From positions 23,302 through 87,301 of the forward strand of contig JAEDDX010000003.1 in assembly GCA_016293615.1 (NCBI GenBank): DNA of 64,000 nucleotides. Direction: 5' to 3'. Position 1 is the stretch's first letter. The number at the start of each line of letters is the position of its first letter. Positions 7,594 to 15,518 of the stretch are shown piece by piece. The notes beneath the pieces were generated by a model. That model searched no databases. It was given only the letters and a program-made list of their open reading frames with translations, and was not told the origin of the DNA. Position numbers and translations under genes: made by a program. The DNA is from Acetatifactor sp. (GTDB lineage: Bacteria; Bacillota; Clostridia; Lachnospirales; Lachnospiraceae).

Positions 7594-8472
7594 TTACTCG
7601 ATGTTCTGAATCTGCTCGCGCACCTTCTCGATCTCAGTCTTGAGCTCAATGGCACAGTTGGAAATCTCCAGGTCGTTGGACTTAGACAGGGTGGTATTGG
7701 CTTCCCTGTTCATCTCCTGTGCGATGAAGTCAAGCTTTCTGCCGATGGAGCCGCCCTCCAGCAGGGCTTTGCGGGTCGTCTCGATATGGCTCTTCAGTCT
7801 CACAAGCTCCTCATCCACACAGACCTTATCCGCGAAGATGGTAACCTCGGTCAGCAGTCTGTTCTCGTCCACGGTATTGTCCCCAAGAAGGTCTCTCACC
7901 TTGTCGGTAAGCTTCCTGCGATACTCTTCCACGATCTTAGGAGAACGCTCGGTGATGAAATCAACCAGTTCCAGCATATGATCCAGCTTCTCGATCAAAT
8001 CGTCGCGCAGATGTTCTCCCTCAATGATACGGCTTTCCACAAACATCTTCGCCGCACCGGCAACTGCCTTCTGCAGTTCCTTCCAGATCTCATCCTCGTC
8101 CATTCCTGCCTCTTCCATGGTAAATACCTCAGGATATTTGGAAAGAGTGGAAACGCGCACATCATCGTCCAAGCCGAAATCCTCTGCCATCTGCCGCAGA
8201 TACTGCAGATACTCTGCCGCAAGCTCCCTGTTGTAGCGAACGGCGGAGGTATGCTCGGAAAGGTCTTCGTAGGTAATAAACACATCCACCTTCCCTCTGG
8301 CAATGTAGTTCTTCAGTTCCGTCCGGATCGCCGACTCAAAGAAATTCAAGGTCTTGGGCATCTTGATATTCACATCCAGATAGCGGTGATTCACGGCCTT
8401 CATCTCAACCGTGAACTTTCTATTGTTTTCGGCAACCTCGCATCTGCCGAAACCGGTCATACTCTTGATCAT
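7594..8472 (-). CDS. yicC: YicC family endoribonuclease
   Basis: YicC proteins are RNA-cleaving enzymes implicated in small-RNA turnover and stationary-phase survival. The N-terminus MIKSMTGFGR is the family hallmark, followed by VEMKAVNHRYLDV; the C-terminal DUF1732 region contains GRKLDFIAQEMNREANTTLSKS. At 292 residues it is full length. Start: the ATG at 8470-8472, with GGAG five bases upstream; a GTG directly before it is in frame but too close to the ribosome site. First gene of the seven-gene operon ending with cinA. Confidence 0.93.
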   Translation of the reverse strand: MIKSMTGFGRCEVAENNRKFTVEMKAVNHRYLDVNIKMPKTLNFFESAIRTELKNYIARGKVDVFITYEDLSEHTSAVRYNRELAAEYLQYLRQMAEDFGLDDDVRVSTLSKYPEVFTMEEAGMDEDEIWKELQKAVAGAAKMFVESRIIEGEHLRDDLIEKLDHMLELVDFITERSPKIVEEYRRKLTDKVRDLLGDNTVDENRLLTEVTIFADKVCVDEELVRLKSHIETTRKALLEGGSIGRKLDFIAQEMNREANTTLSKSNDLEISNCAIELKTEIEKVREQIQNIE

Positions 8473-8520
8473 CACTTCTCCTTACCGGCGATGTTCCTGC
8501 ATCACCACATATGCCATTTT

Positions 8521-8549
8521 ATTATAGAATAAGTTCCCAAAAGCGTCAA
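8521..8549 (-). promoter_or_regulatory. Promoter of the yicC-remA-gmk-rpoZ-rimO-pgsA-cinA operon
   Basis: Minus strand TTGACG (8544-8549), 17-base spacer, TATAAT (8521-8526). The seven genes that follow are closely spaced on the same strand, with no terminator seen until 2852-2890. Confidence 0.8.
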
Positions 8550-8566
8550 GTGGCGTAATACGCAAC

Positions 8567-10228
8567 TTATTTCATCAGTCTGCATTTGACGGCAAGCTTC
8601 ACCAGCAGGTTTCCCTTCGGGAAGCTGCGAAGCTCCTCCTTGGTAATCCCCCGAAACAGGATCAGTACCGCGAAATAGACCACGGCGCCCAGAAGGACTG
8701 CCGGAATCACGGAGATTCTCGGAGATTTTGTCCAAAAGAGCAGCGCCTGATATAGCACCTTGCAGAACACACCCATCACCGCCGCTGCTGCGAAGGGTCT
8801 TACGAAGGTATTCATCACTTCCTGTCTGTAACCGATCGCCCTTCGCACGGACAGATGGTTCAGACAGCACAACAGTCCCGCATAAACCGCACTCGCCAGC
8901 GCGATGCTGTACAGATCCAGCTGTGTGAAGAACAGAAGGCCCACCGCCACTGCCGTCTGTACCAGCAGAGAAATCGCGGCATTCACGATTGGAGCATTCA
9001 CCCTGCCGAGCCCCTGCAGGATCTGGCTGTTCAAAGTTGAGTAGGCATAGAAGACAACGGACAGGGAAAGCGCCATCAGAAGCTTTGCCGCCATCCACTC
9101 TTCCGCACTGGTATTGCCCCAGAACAGAAGGCAGGTAATGGGGGAGGCAAGCACGAACAGCCCCACCGCACAGGGAATCGAGATCACCATGGTCGTCTTG
9201 ACGGCGAGTGCGATCCTTTCCTTGGCAGTCTCCTGATTCTTCGCGGCAATCAGCTGCGCCACCGTGGGAATCATGGCCGTCGCCATCGCAGTTGCAAACG
9301 CAATCGGAATATTTGAGATCGTCTGCGCCTGGCCGGAGAACAGGCTCCAGGCAGAATAGGTATCTATCGTGTCAAGGTTTCTGATGATCGGATACAGCTT
9401 GGTATATACGATATTATTGACATTGCCGCTGAAATTGCAGATGGCCGTATTCAGGATGAACGGGGTGACTACGAGGAAAATCATCTTCATGATCTGACCA
9501 TAACTGTCCACCTGTTCACTGCGGTCGTTTTCCACCGCTTCGCGGAAGGATTTTCTGTGCCGTGCATAGATCATGCTCATGAAAATCAGGGCTGTCAGTA
9601 CGCCTGCGCCGGTGCCGAGCGCGCTGCCCATCGCACCGTGAATTCCTTTGGATACCAGAATCTCCTTCTCCGACTGTCCCATCGGATCTCCCGCGAGGAT
9701 TCTGATGAGCAGGAAGGCGCCTCCGATGCTGACGGCCGCATTCGCGATCTGCTCGATGATCTGTGATACCGAGGTCGGCACCATGGTCTTCTGCGCCTGG
9801 AAAAATCCCCTCAGCACGCCTAATATTCCGTAGATAAATATAGTAGGTGCAAACATGCGCAGCACGGGCACCGCCTCCGGGGAGACGAACCACCCTGCCG
9901 CGAAGAACAGAAACAGACTCGCCGCACCGCCTACCGCACAGACATAGGCAAAGGCACACCTAAGCAGCCTGTCGACATTCCTGTACTCCTTCAGCGCCAG
10001 CTTCTGTGCGATCACCTTGGAAATCGCTGCTGGTATACTGTACGAGGAAATCAGCAGAATGATCGTATAGAAATTGTAGGCTGACGAATAGTACCCCAGC
10101 CCGAGGTTTCCGATGACACGCTGTAAAGGGCTCCGGTAAAGGAGCCCTATAATTCTGGTGATGATTCCGGCCGACGCCAGAATCCCTGCCTGCAGTGTGA
10201 AATTGTCTCTGACATTCTTCTTATCCAT
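8567..10228 (-). CDS. MOP-family polysaccharide/lipid flippase (SpoVB/YtgP-like)
   Basis: A multi-spanning membrane protein of about 553 residues and 12-14 hydrophobic segments, of the MurJ/SpoVB/Wzx (MOP) superfamily. The N-terminus NFTLQAGILASAGIITRIIGLLYR is typical of the SpoVB/YtgP branch, which flips lipid-linked cell-wall precursors; the exact substrate cannot be read from sequence. Start: the ATG at 10226-10228 (MDKKNVRDN) has no clear ribosome site. An in-frame TTG five codons upstream follows GGAAAG and is a possible alternative. The gene is monocistronic: promoter at 10349-10377, and yicC has its own promoter downstream. Confidence 0.88.
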   Translation of the reverse strand: MDKKNVRDNFTLQAGILASAGIITRIIGLLYRSPLQRVIGNLGLGYYSSAYNFYTIILLISSYSIPAAISKVIAQKLALKEYRNVDRLLRCAFAYVCAVGGAASLFLFFAAGWFVSPEAVPVLRMFAPTIFIYGILGVLRGFFQAQKTMVPTSVSQIIEQIANAAVSIGGAFLLIRILAGDPMGQSEKEILVSKGIHGAMGSALGTGAGVLTALIFMSMIYARHRKSFREAVENDRSEQVDSYGQIMKMIFLVVTPFILNTAICNFSGNVNNIVYTKLYPIIRNLDTIDTYSAWSLFSGQAQTISNIPIAFATAMATAMIPTVAQLIAAKNQETAKERIALAVKTTMVISIPCAVGLFVLASPITCLLFWGNTSAEEWMAAKLLMALSLSVVFYAYSTLNSQILQGLGRVNAPIVNAAISLLVQTAVAVGLLFFTQLDLYSIALASAVYAGLLCCLNHLSVRRAIGYRQEVMNTFVRPFAAAAVMGVFCKVLYQALLFWTKSPRISVIPAVLLGAVVYFAVLILFRGITKEELRSFPKGNLLVKLAVKCRLMK

Positions 10229-10348
10229 TCTGCTAAATAACAACCATTTCTTTCCGGAACCTGCAATCTATGACTGCAGGCACAAAGCCGCAGTGTCGGA
10301 ATGCGCGCACTGCTCTTTGCTGCCAAAACTACGCCAAGTATAATCCCT

Positions 10349-10377
10349 ATTATAGGGAAAACCGGCGCGTTTCGCAA
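10349..10377 (-). promoter_or_regulatory. Promoter of the MOP flippase gene
   Basis: Minus strand TTGCGA (10372-10377), 17-base spacer, TATAAT (10349-10354). The -10 overlaps a short TATAATCCCTATTATA palindrome. Leader of roughly 115 bases. Confidence 0.7.
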
Positions 10378-10436
10378 GTACTTTTCCTGATACATGCGCC
10401 CGATGACCGCGCAAATTGCGCTGTTGCGACATTCGG

Positions 10437-10484
10437 GGTGCCGTTCGGGGGAACCCTCGTGATCCTGCCCGGTAAAACGGCACC
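10437..10484 (-). other. Stem-loop downstream of the exporter pair
   Basis: Nine-base perfect inverted repeat GGTGCCGTT / AACGGCACC (10437-10445, 10476-10484) just after the ThrE-type genes. There is no U-tract, so it is only a possible terminator. Confidence 0.35.
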
Positions 10485-10503
10485 GTCAGAACGGTTGATT
10501 CCC

Positions 10504-10971
10504 TTATTCTTCCGAGCTGTAGCCCCTGCCTCTGTCCGCCAGCTTCTTGATTCTCATATAATGAGAGAAGCAGGAGCAGACGACGAAGCCGATGCCCAGG
10601 CCGACGAGCGCCAGCCCGCATTCGGTCGCATTCTTACGAAACATCAAAGCGTCACCGCCGATGAGTCCGGCGCACATGTAATAGAACAGGTCTCCGGGAA
10701 TCAGAGGTATGATGGTCGGGTATAGATAATAGGTTGCCGGTGTGTGCTTGGAGCCGGACATCACCTCCGCGTACAGGGCCGCCGCAAAAGCCGCGAGTGC
10801 CACATAGACGATCCGGTACGGAATGAACGACATGAAGATCAGGTAAAAGATACGGGTCAGTCCGCCGCCGATACCCGCAAAAATCAAATCCTTTTTTTCG
10901 ATCTGAAAGCAGATCGCGAAGCCGAAGCTGGCGAGCACCGAAAGAATCACAAGTTCGATATTTTGTGCCAT
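10504..10971 (-). CDS. Threonine/serine exporter, small subunit (ThrE C-terminal half, YjjB-like)
   Basis: About 155 residues with four to five membrane segments, matching the ThrE_2 (DUF3815) family that forms the C-terminal half of Corynebacterium ThrE. Recognisable parts are SVLASFGFAICFQIEKKDLI near the start, the Gly-rich AGIGGGLTRIFYL and PGDLFYYMCAGLIGGD. Start: ATG at 10969-10971 after a GAGGGGGTG site; the frame runs 12 codons further upstream into the preceding gene. Pairs with the larger subunit encoded immediately upstream, which ends 13 bases before this start. Probable role: export of threonine, serine or a related metabolite; the substrate is inferred. Confidence 0.85.
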   Translation of the reverse strand: MAQNIELVILSVLASFGFAICFQIEKKDLIFAGIGGGLTRIFYLIFMSFIPYRIVYVALAAFAAALYAEVMSGSKHTPATYYLYPTIIPLIPGDLFYYMCAGLIGGDALMFRKNATECGLALVGLGIGFVVCSCFSHYMRIKKLADRGRGYSSEE

Positions 10972-10984
10972 TGTATCACCCCCT

Positions 10985-11767
10985 CTAGAAAAACGCCGTC
11001 GGCACAATGCCGAACACCAGACACGCTATGTACAGACCGGCGACAATGGTGACGACCTCAAGGATCACCTTCACCATCTCGATGATACCGTTCATCTCGT
11101 TGCCGCAGATGATGTTTCGGAAGGCATTGACCATCTGGATACCGGGAATCATATAGAAAGCGTTCGTGATAATGATGGCGGACAGATGCTTTGCAAACGC
11201 GCACTTCGTGAACAAAATCGCCGTGCATCCGCAGAAAAACATCGATACCACATTGGAAATGATACGGTTTAGCTTTTCTCTGGAAAACCATCTGGTCACG
11301 AAGAACAATACGATCGTATTGAGGGCTGCCACCAGCATATCCTGCCACACGCCGCCGAATATCCTGCACAGGCTGATCATGGCGCACAGATATCCCGCCA
11401 GCTGAACCGGCTCAGAATAGGACGGCGTGATCAGGGTCTCGTACAACAGGTCCGCAAGCTTCCCGGGCGCCGGCTTGTCCCGGATGATTTTATGCACCAG
11501 GACATTCAGCTTTTTGAGCTTATACAAATGGATCCCGTAGACCGGAATCGCTTCCTGTCTGACATAATTGATGCCGTTTTCATCCTGCGCGGACAAGAAA
11601 AGCACCGAATTGACCACCGTCATACTCACTTCCCGCAATTTGTAGCATTTGCTGATTCTCTGCATGGTGATGGAGACGCGTTCGAGATTGGCTCCGCTCT
11701 CAAGCATCTCGCGTCCCAGATGCACTGCAAAATCCAAGATCTGATGAATCTGTTTTTCGTTAAGCAT
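10985..11767 (-). CDS. Threonine/serine exporter, large subunit (ThrE N-terminal half, YjjP-like)
   Basis: 260 residues of the ThrE_1 (DUF1212) family: a cytosolic N-terminal domain (LDFAVHLGREMLESGANLER, about 11-30) followed by five membrane segments from about residue 120. A polar stretch ending in the helix IPGIQMVNAFRNII is typical. With the YjjB-like gene downstream it makes a two-component form of the single-chain ThrE exporter. It follows the GH3 remnant by only 18 bases, but the functions look unrelated, so the nearness may result from the deletion described there. Confidence 0.87.
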   Translation of the reverse strand: MLNEKQIHQILDFAVHLGREMLESGANLERVSITMQRISKCYKLREVSMTVVNSVLFLSAQDENGINYVRQEAIPVYGIHLYKLKKLNVLVHKIIRDKPAPGKLADLLYETLITPSYSEPVQLAGYLCAMISLCRIFGGVWQDMLVAALNTIVLFFVTRWFSREKLNRIISNVVSMFFCGCTAILFTKCAFAKHLSAIIITNAFYMIPGIQMVNAFRNIICGNEMNGIIEMVKVILEVVTIVAGLYIACLVFGIVPTAFF

Positions 11768-11785
11768 ATCGTTATCCTTCGTCTG

Positions 11786-12586
11786 TTATTTGATAAGAAT
11801 CTCAGCCTGCAAATCCTCGACAAAGATTCGATAAGTTCCCTGTTCGAGTACCATTTCGCCGCTCTCTTCGTCGAAGTATGTTAACTCCTCGAGCGGACAT
11901 TCCATCGTCACGGACTGTTCCTCGTTCTCCTTCAGATGGATTCTTGCAAAGCCCTTGAGCAGCCGCTCTTCTCTCTCAACCACGATTCCGGGGGCTCCCA
12001 CAATATTGACATTCAGGCGGTTGTTTTCCATGGAATTGAACGCATAGTGCTTTACACAGGCAATCACTCCCCTGCTCTGGACGCCGCGCACGAGGGCGCT
12101 TCCCATCTCACCGAGCAGATAGCTGTCCTCACCATAGCATTCCTGCATTCTGCCCCAGCCCGGATGGTACGGCAGATTTACGCATACTCCGCCGAACAGA
12201 TTTCCTCCCGCATACAGCACCTCCTCCGCGATGGCAGCTCCTATTTCAGTTTCCAGTTCTCTGTCAAAGGTTGCCCCGCGCAGGATTTCTGCCGGGAACG
12301 CCGTATAGACGCCTCTTTGGCAGACCACTCCTCTGGAACCGTCGACGAACAAAATGGGCATCACATTTTTTCTGGCCAGTCCGCCGGCCCAATAGGGTGT
12401 TTCATTATAGTGTGTCTTTTTCTTATTCAGGATCTGGCTGCGGATCTCTTCACGCGTCAGTCTGCCGCTCATCAGTGATATTTTCTCTTCCGTTGTCAGC
12501 TCCGCCACGATTGCCACCGCCTGTTCCTGAAAGGAGAGGCGGTATGTTTTCCAGTCTTCGATTATCGGTGTGTCTGATTTTCCCAT
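11786..12586 (-). CDS. Internally deleted GH3 glycoside hydrolase (N-terminal and Fn3-like ends only)
   Basis: A full GH3 beta-glucosidase/xylosidase has about 700-850 residues; this frame has 266. Residues 1-195 match the first part of the GH3 N-domain: LTTEEKISLMSG (30-41), GSRGV (83-87), TAFP, NLPYHPGWGRMQECYGED (137-154) and CVKHYAFNSMENNR (177-190). At about residue 195 (near 12000) the sequence jumps straight to the last 70 residues of the Fn3-like C-terminal domain: RLLKGFARIHLKENEEQSVT and FDEESGEMVLEQGTYRIFV. The catalytic Asp segment, the rest of the barrel and the whole GH3 C-domain are missing. The frame is intact across the join. Almost certainly inactive as a hydrolase. The start has AGGA upstream and overlaps the end of the AraC gene by 25 bases. 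Confidence 0.85.
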   Translation of the reverse strand: MGKSDTPIIEDWKTYRLSFQEQAVAIVAELTTEEKISLMSGRLTREEIRSQILNKKKTHYNETPYWAGGLARKNVMPILFVDGSRGVVCQRGVYTAFPAEILRGATFDRELETEIGAAIAEEVLYAGGNLFGGVCVNLPYHPGWGRMQECYGEDSYLLGEMGSALVRGVQSRGVIACVKHYAFNSMENNRLNVNIVGAPGIVVEREERLLKGFARIHLKENEEQSVTMECPLEELTYFDEESGEMVLEQGTYRIFVEDLQAEILIK

Positions 12587-13506
12587 TCTTCTATCCTATC
12601 CTTCAGGAGGGAAACTACTTTGGGCGTTTCGTAGTCCAGGTATCCCTTCAGTTCATCCTTGTCACTGTTCATTTGAATCCGGTCTCTGTACTCCTTCGGT
12701 GTCAGTCCGGTACTTTTCCGAAAGCATCTGTAAAAGGTATTCTCAGAAAAATAGCCGCAGATATCCATAATGTAGCCGGTGCTCTTCGTCGTGTATTTTA
12801 AGAGTCCCTTCGCCTTCTCGATCCTCAGATTATCCAGCAGCTCCTTTGCGGATACCCCCAGAATCCCATCCACGATCCGGTCCATGGTTTTTCGGCTGAT
12901 ACCGAACTCAAGACAGGCATTGTTCAGGATATCTTCGTTCATCAGATGATTCTCCAGATACCCTATCATACGAATCAGCAGGTCCTGCTGGTCCTTATCG
13001 CCGCGGTTCTTCAGCCGTTTATCATATACGGAGAACTCTAACAGATCCGCAATGAGCGAGCATACCTGCGCCCTGACACGGAACACCGACACCTTATCGG
13101 CGCGCATTGTCTCATACAGGATTCTGACCATGCGGTAATAAAACAGCCCGAAGCCGCAGTCCGGCTCCTCTTCCTGCGTGGAATTAAAGTAGAAGCAGAG
13201 CTCTTTTTCATCTTCTGCCGTATCTGCAAACCGGAACAGCTCCTCCGACAGCTGCAGAATCATGCACAGGCATTCTTCGCTGTTGTTCAAAAGAGCATGC
13301 ACTTCCCTGGCATTGACCAGCAGCACATCCCCGGCATTCAGCGTGTATTCATTCGACTGTACTTTTGCCTTCATGCTTCCCGAAAGCACGCCGATGAGTT
13401 CGTACTCATTGTGCCAGTGCCAGGTGACACTGTCCAGGGATATGATCAGGGCATTCATCGGAAACTGACTGTTATTGATGATGGTTTCATAAATGGAATA
13501 CTGCAT
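12562..13506 (-). CDS. AraC family transcriptional regulator with N-terminal cupin
   Basis: 314 residues. Residues about 15-95 form a cupin-like sensor (WHWHNEYELIGVLSGSMKAK, AGDVLLVNAREVHAL). Residues about 195-290 form the double helix-turn-helix with the second-motif signature GYFSENTFYRCFRKSTGLTPKEYR. Such regulators next to GH3 and GH43 genes usually control use of plant-cell-wall oligosaccharides, with the sugar bound in the cupin; the ligand here is not known. The start follows GAGAGGTG. Its 3' end overlaps the GH3 remnant start, so the two are cotranscribed. A terminator hairpin separates it from the GH43-symporter gene upstream. Confidence 0.9.
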   Translation of the reverse strand: MQYSIYETIINNSQFPMNALIISLDSVTWHWHNEYELIGVLSGSMKAKVQSNEYTLNAGDVLLVNAREVHALLNNSEECLCMILQLSEELFRFADTAEDEKELCFYFNSTQEEEPDCGFGLFYYRMVRILYETMRADKVSVFRVRAQVCSLIADLLEFSVYDKRLKNRGDKDQQDLLIRMIGYLENHLMNEDILNNACLEFGISRKTMDRIVDGILGVSAKELLDNLRIEKAKGLLKYTTKSTGYIMDICGYFSENTFYRCFRKSTGLTPKEYRDRIQMNSDKDELKGYLDYETPKVVSLLKDRIEEWENQTHR

Positions 13507-13540
13507 ATTACACCTCTCTTACCTTCTATCATAACAGGAA

Positions 13541-13568
13541 AGCACCCGTAAATCTACAGGTGCTTTTT
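13541..13568. terminator. Hairpin between the symporter fusion and the AraC gene
   Basis: AGCACC / GGTGCT stem (13541-13546, 13559-13564) with an 11-12 base loop that extends the pairing through GTA/TAC. It has a TTTTT run on the plus side and a weaker T-rich tail on the minus side. Likely ends the GH43-symporter transcript. Confidence 0.5.
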
Positions 13569-13626
13569 GTTCCGTGAAAAAAACAGGCTCTATTACATGA
13601 TACACAATCTAAGTCAGCTCATTTGT

Positions 13627-15318
13627 TTATTCAGCTGCATGCTTTTTTGCAAGGTCTTCCTCGATCTGAGGGTAAATCTTGTCAAGGTTGCAGAAGTAGA
13701 GAACGATCAGACCGATTACGATCAGTACGGCGGGAACGATGGTGTATACCATCTTGATGCCGAAAATGGTCTCTGCAGTCTGCACTGCAAGTTTTCCGTC
13801 GTACGCTGCCCATGCAAGACCCCAGCCGGTGATTGCGGAGCCAAGGCCGGCGCCCACCTTCATACCGAAGCTGGTAGCGGAGTTGGTAAGTCCGTCCAAA
13901 CGAACGCCTGTCTTCCACTCGCCGTAGTCGATTACATCAGCAACCATTGCGAACAGACCTGCGGTGTGAGGGATGCCGCCGATACCAAGGAGAATCAGTC
14001 CTGCTGCTGCAGTTGCGAAATCGGCGGGAGAAAGTGCCATTACCAGAACGCCTGCAAGCTCAATGACATATCCGAGCATCATACTCTTCCACTTGCCGAG
14101 GAACTTATTGATGTAAGGGTATACCAGATTACCAATCATCTTAGGCAGGATGAAGCAGAGAGTCAGGGTTCCCATCAGGGCAGCATTGCCCAGTACATTT
14201 CTTGCAAAATAGATTCTCAGACCATTGTTCACGCCCAGAATCGTATAGTTCAGCACGAAGATTACGGTAAGAAGCCAGAAATACTTATTCTTGAACAGGT
14301 GAGAGAAGGATTCCTTCACGCTCATCTTGTTCTCAGGCTTTGCTTCTGCTGCAGGGTTCTGCGCGATGTTTGCTCTCTCCTTTGTGCCAAAGAAGGTAAT
14401 CAGCAGAAGAAGGATGGCGATGCCGCCGAAGATCAGGGACATGCCGGTCCAGCCAAACTTATCAACGAACTTGCCGCAGTTATAGTTGATGAACAGAACG
14501 GTTGCCATGGTCAGGAAGAATCTCAGGGAGCTCATGGTAACACGGTCCTTGGGATTGGGAGCTTCCAGCGCAAGCAGTGTGTTATAAGAAAGGTTGCAAG
14601 CGGTGTAGATCACTGCTGCCATCAGCACATAGGTCACACAGGCGAAGATCAGCTTGCCCATGTACGGCAATGTCTGAGGAATACTGAACATGAGCACCAA
14701 TCCGAGTCCCATCGGGATAGCCGAGAACAGGATCCAGGGTCTTGCCTTACCCCAGCGGGTGTGCGTTCTGTCGATGATGCTTCCCATCACAAGGTCTGAT
14801 ATACCATCCAGAAGACGGCTCAACAACATCAGTGTACCGATCGTTGCGGCAGCAAGTCCAAAATACAGGAAATTGCCTTCTTCGCAGCAGATGACCGAAG
14901 GGTCATACGGCTGGTTGTCTGTCATGACTGTGCCGTCCTGATACCGGATCCTGCCGTAATACTCATACTCTCCCGCAGGCGTATCGCAGACAGCAACATT
15001 GATAGAATCCTGGAAGCGCACGCAGTAGTACAGATAATATCTTCCGTCCCGCCCTTTTACCACATCGGGGGCATACAGAGGAAGCAGGTCCTGATTGAAA
15101 GGATCCTGGTCTTTTCTGTAGATGACACCCTCATATCTCCAGTCAGAGAGATCGTTCACCGGCGCTGACCACGCAACATAATCCAGTTCACAGAATTCAT
15201 TGCCGTTCTCCAGATCATGACTGCCAAAAATGTACAGCCGGTCGCCGAAAACCCTCGGTTCTCCGTCGGGGATGTGTTCACACAGCGGCAGGTAAGGATT
15301 GTGACACTGTGTTTTCAT
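13627..15318 (-). CDS. Chimera: GH43 glycosidase N-terminus fused in frame to a GPH sugar symporter lacking its first segment
   Basis: Residues 1-154 are the start of a GH43-type hydrolase: NPYLPLCEHIPDGEPRVFGD (7-26), GSHD, LYAPDVVKGRDGRYYLYY (81-98) and QPYDPSV. They carry two of the expected acidic residues, but the chain stops before the general-acid Glu region. From about residue 155 (near 14855) it becomes a GPH-family sodium/melibiose-type symporter, entering at LAAATIGTLMLLSRLLDGIS and keeping the D-R-TRWGKARPWILF loop. A normal GPH protein has about 45 more residues, including TM1, before this point. The simplest reading is a deletion joining two neighbouring genes. The start ATG (15316-15318) has GAGGAGAGGA upstream. 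Neither half is likely to be functional. Confidence 0.85.
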   Translation of the reverse strand: MKTQCHNPYLPLCEHIPDGEPRVFGDRLYIFGSHDLENGNEFCELDYVAWSAPVNDLSDWRYEGVIYRKDQDPFNQDLLPLYAPDVVKGRDGRYYLYYCVRFQDSINVAVCDTPAGEYEYYGRIRYQDGTVMTDNQPYDPSVICCEEGNFLYFGLAAATIGTLMLLSRLLDGISDLVMGSIIDRTHTRWGKARPWILFSAIPMGLGLVLMFSIPQTLPYMGKLIFACVTYVLMAAVIYTACNLSYNTLLALEAPNPKDRVTMSSLRFFLTMATVLFINYNCGKFVDKFGWTGMSLIFGGIAILLLLITFFGTKERANIAQNPAAEAKPENKMSVKESFSHLFKNKYFWLLTVIFVLNYTILGVNNGLRIYFARNVLGNAALMGTLTLCFILPKMIGNLVYPYINKFLGKWKSMMLGYVIELAGVLVMALSPADFATAAAGLILLGIGGIPHTAGLFAMVADVIDYGEWKTGVRLDGLTNSATSFGMKVGAGLGSAITGWGLAWAAYDGKLAVQTAETIFGIKMVYTIVPAVLIVIGLIVLYFCNLDKIYPQIEEDLAKKHAAE

Positions 15319-15441
15319 ATATCCTCTCCTCTCACTATTTTCAATAAGTGACTCTTTCATTTCTATGATTCTATCATACACATCCCGCAGAAGGATTTCT
15401 TCCAAATGGTGATTTTTTCACTCTCAAAAATGGACAAATAC

Positions 15442-15481
15442 AAAAAGACATCCTCCTGCTCATCGTCAAAAGGATGTCTTT
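15442..15481 (-). terminator. Intrinsic terminator after glgA
   Basis: Minus strand AAAGACATCCT / AGGATGTCTTT stem (11 base pairs, arms at 15471-15481 and 15444-15454) ending in TTTTTG. It separates glgA from the GH43 chimera. Confidence 0.85.
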
Positions 15482-15518
15482 ATAGCTTGCATTATAAATT
15501 GTTCTGAATCTGCCGGGC

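Noticed and set aside
13567..14799. 410-codon plus-strand frame opposite the symporter chimera
   Set aside because: Antisense shadow; no ribosome site and unnatural composition, while the minus-strand symporter reading has clear membrane segments.
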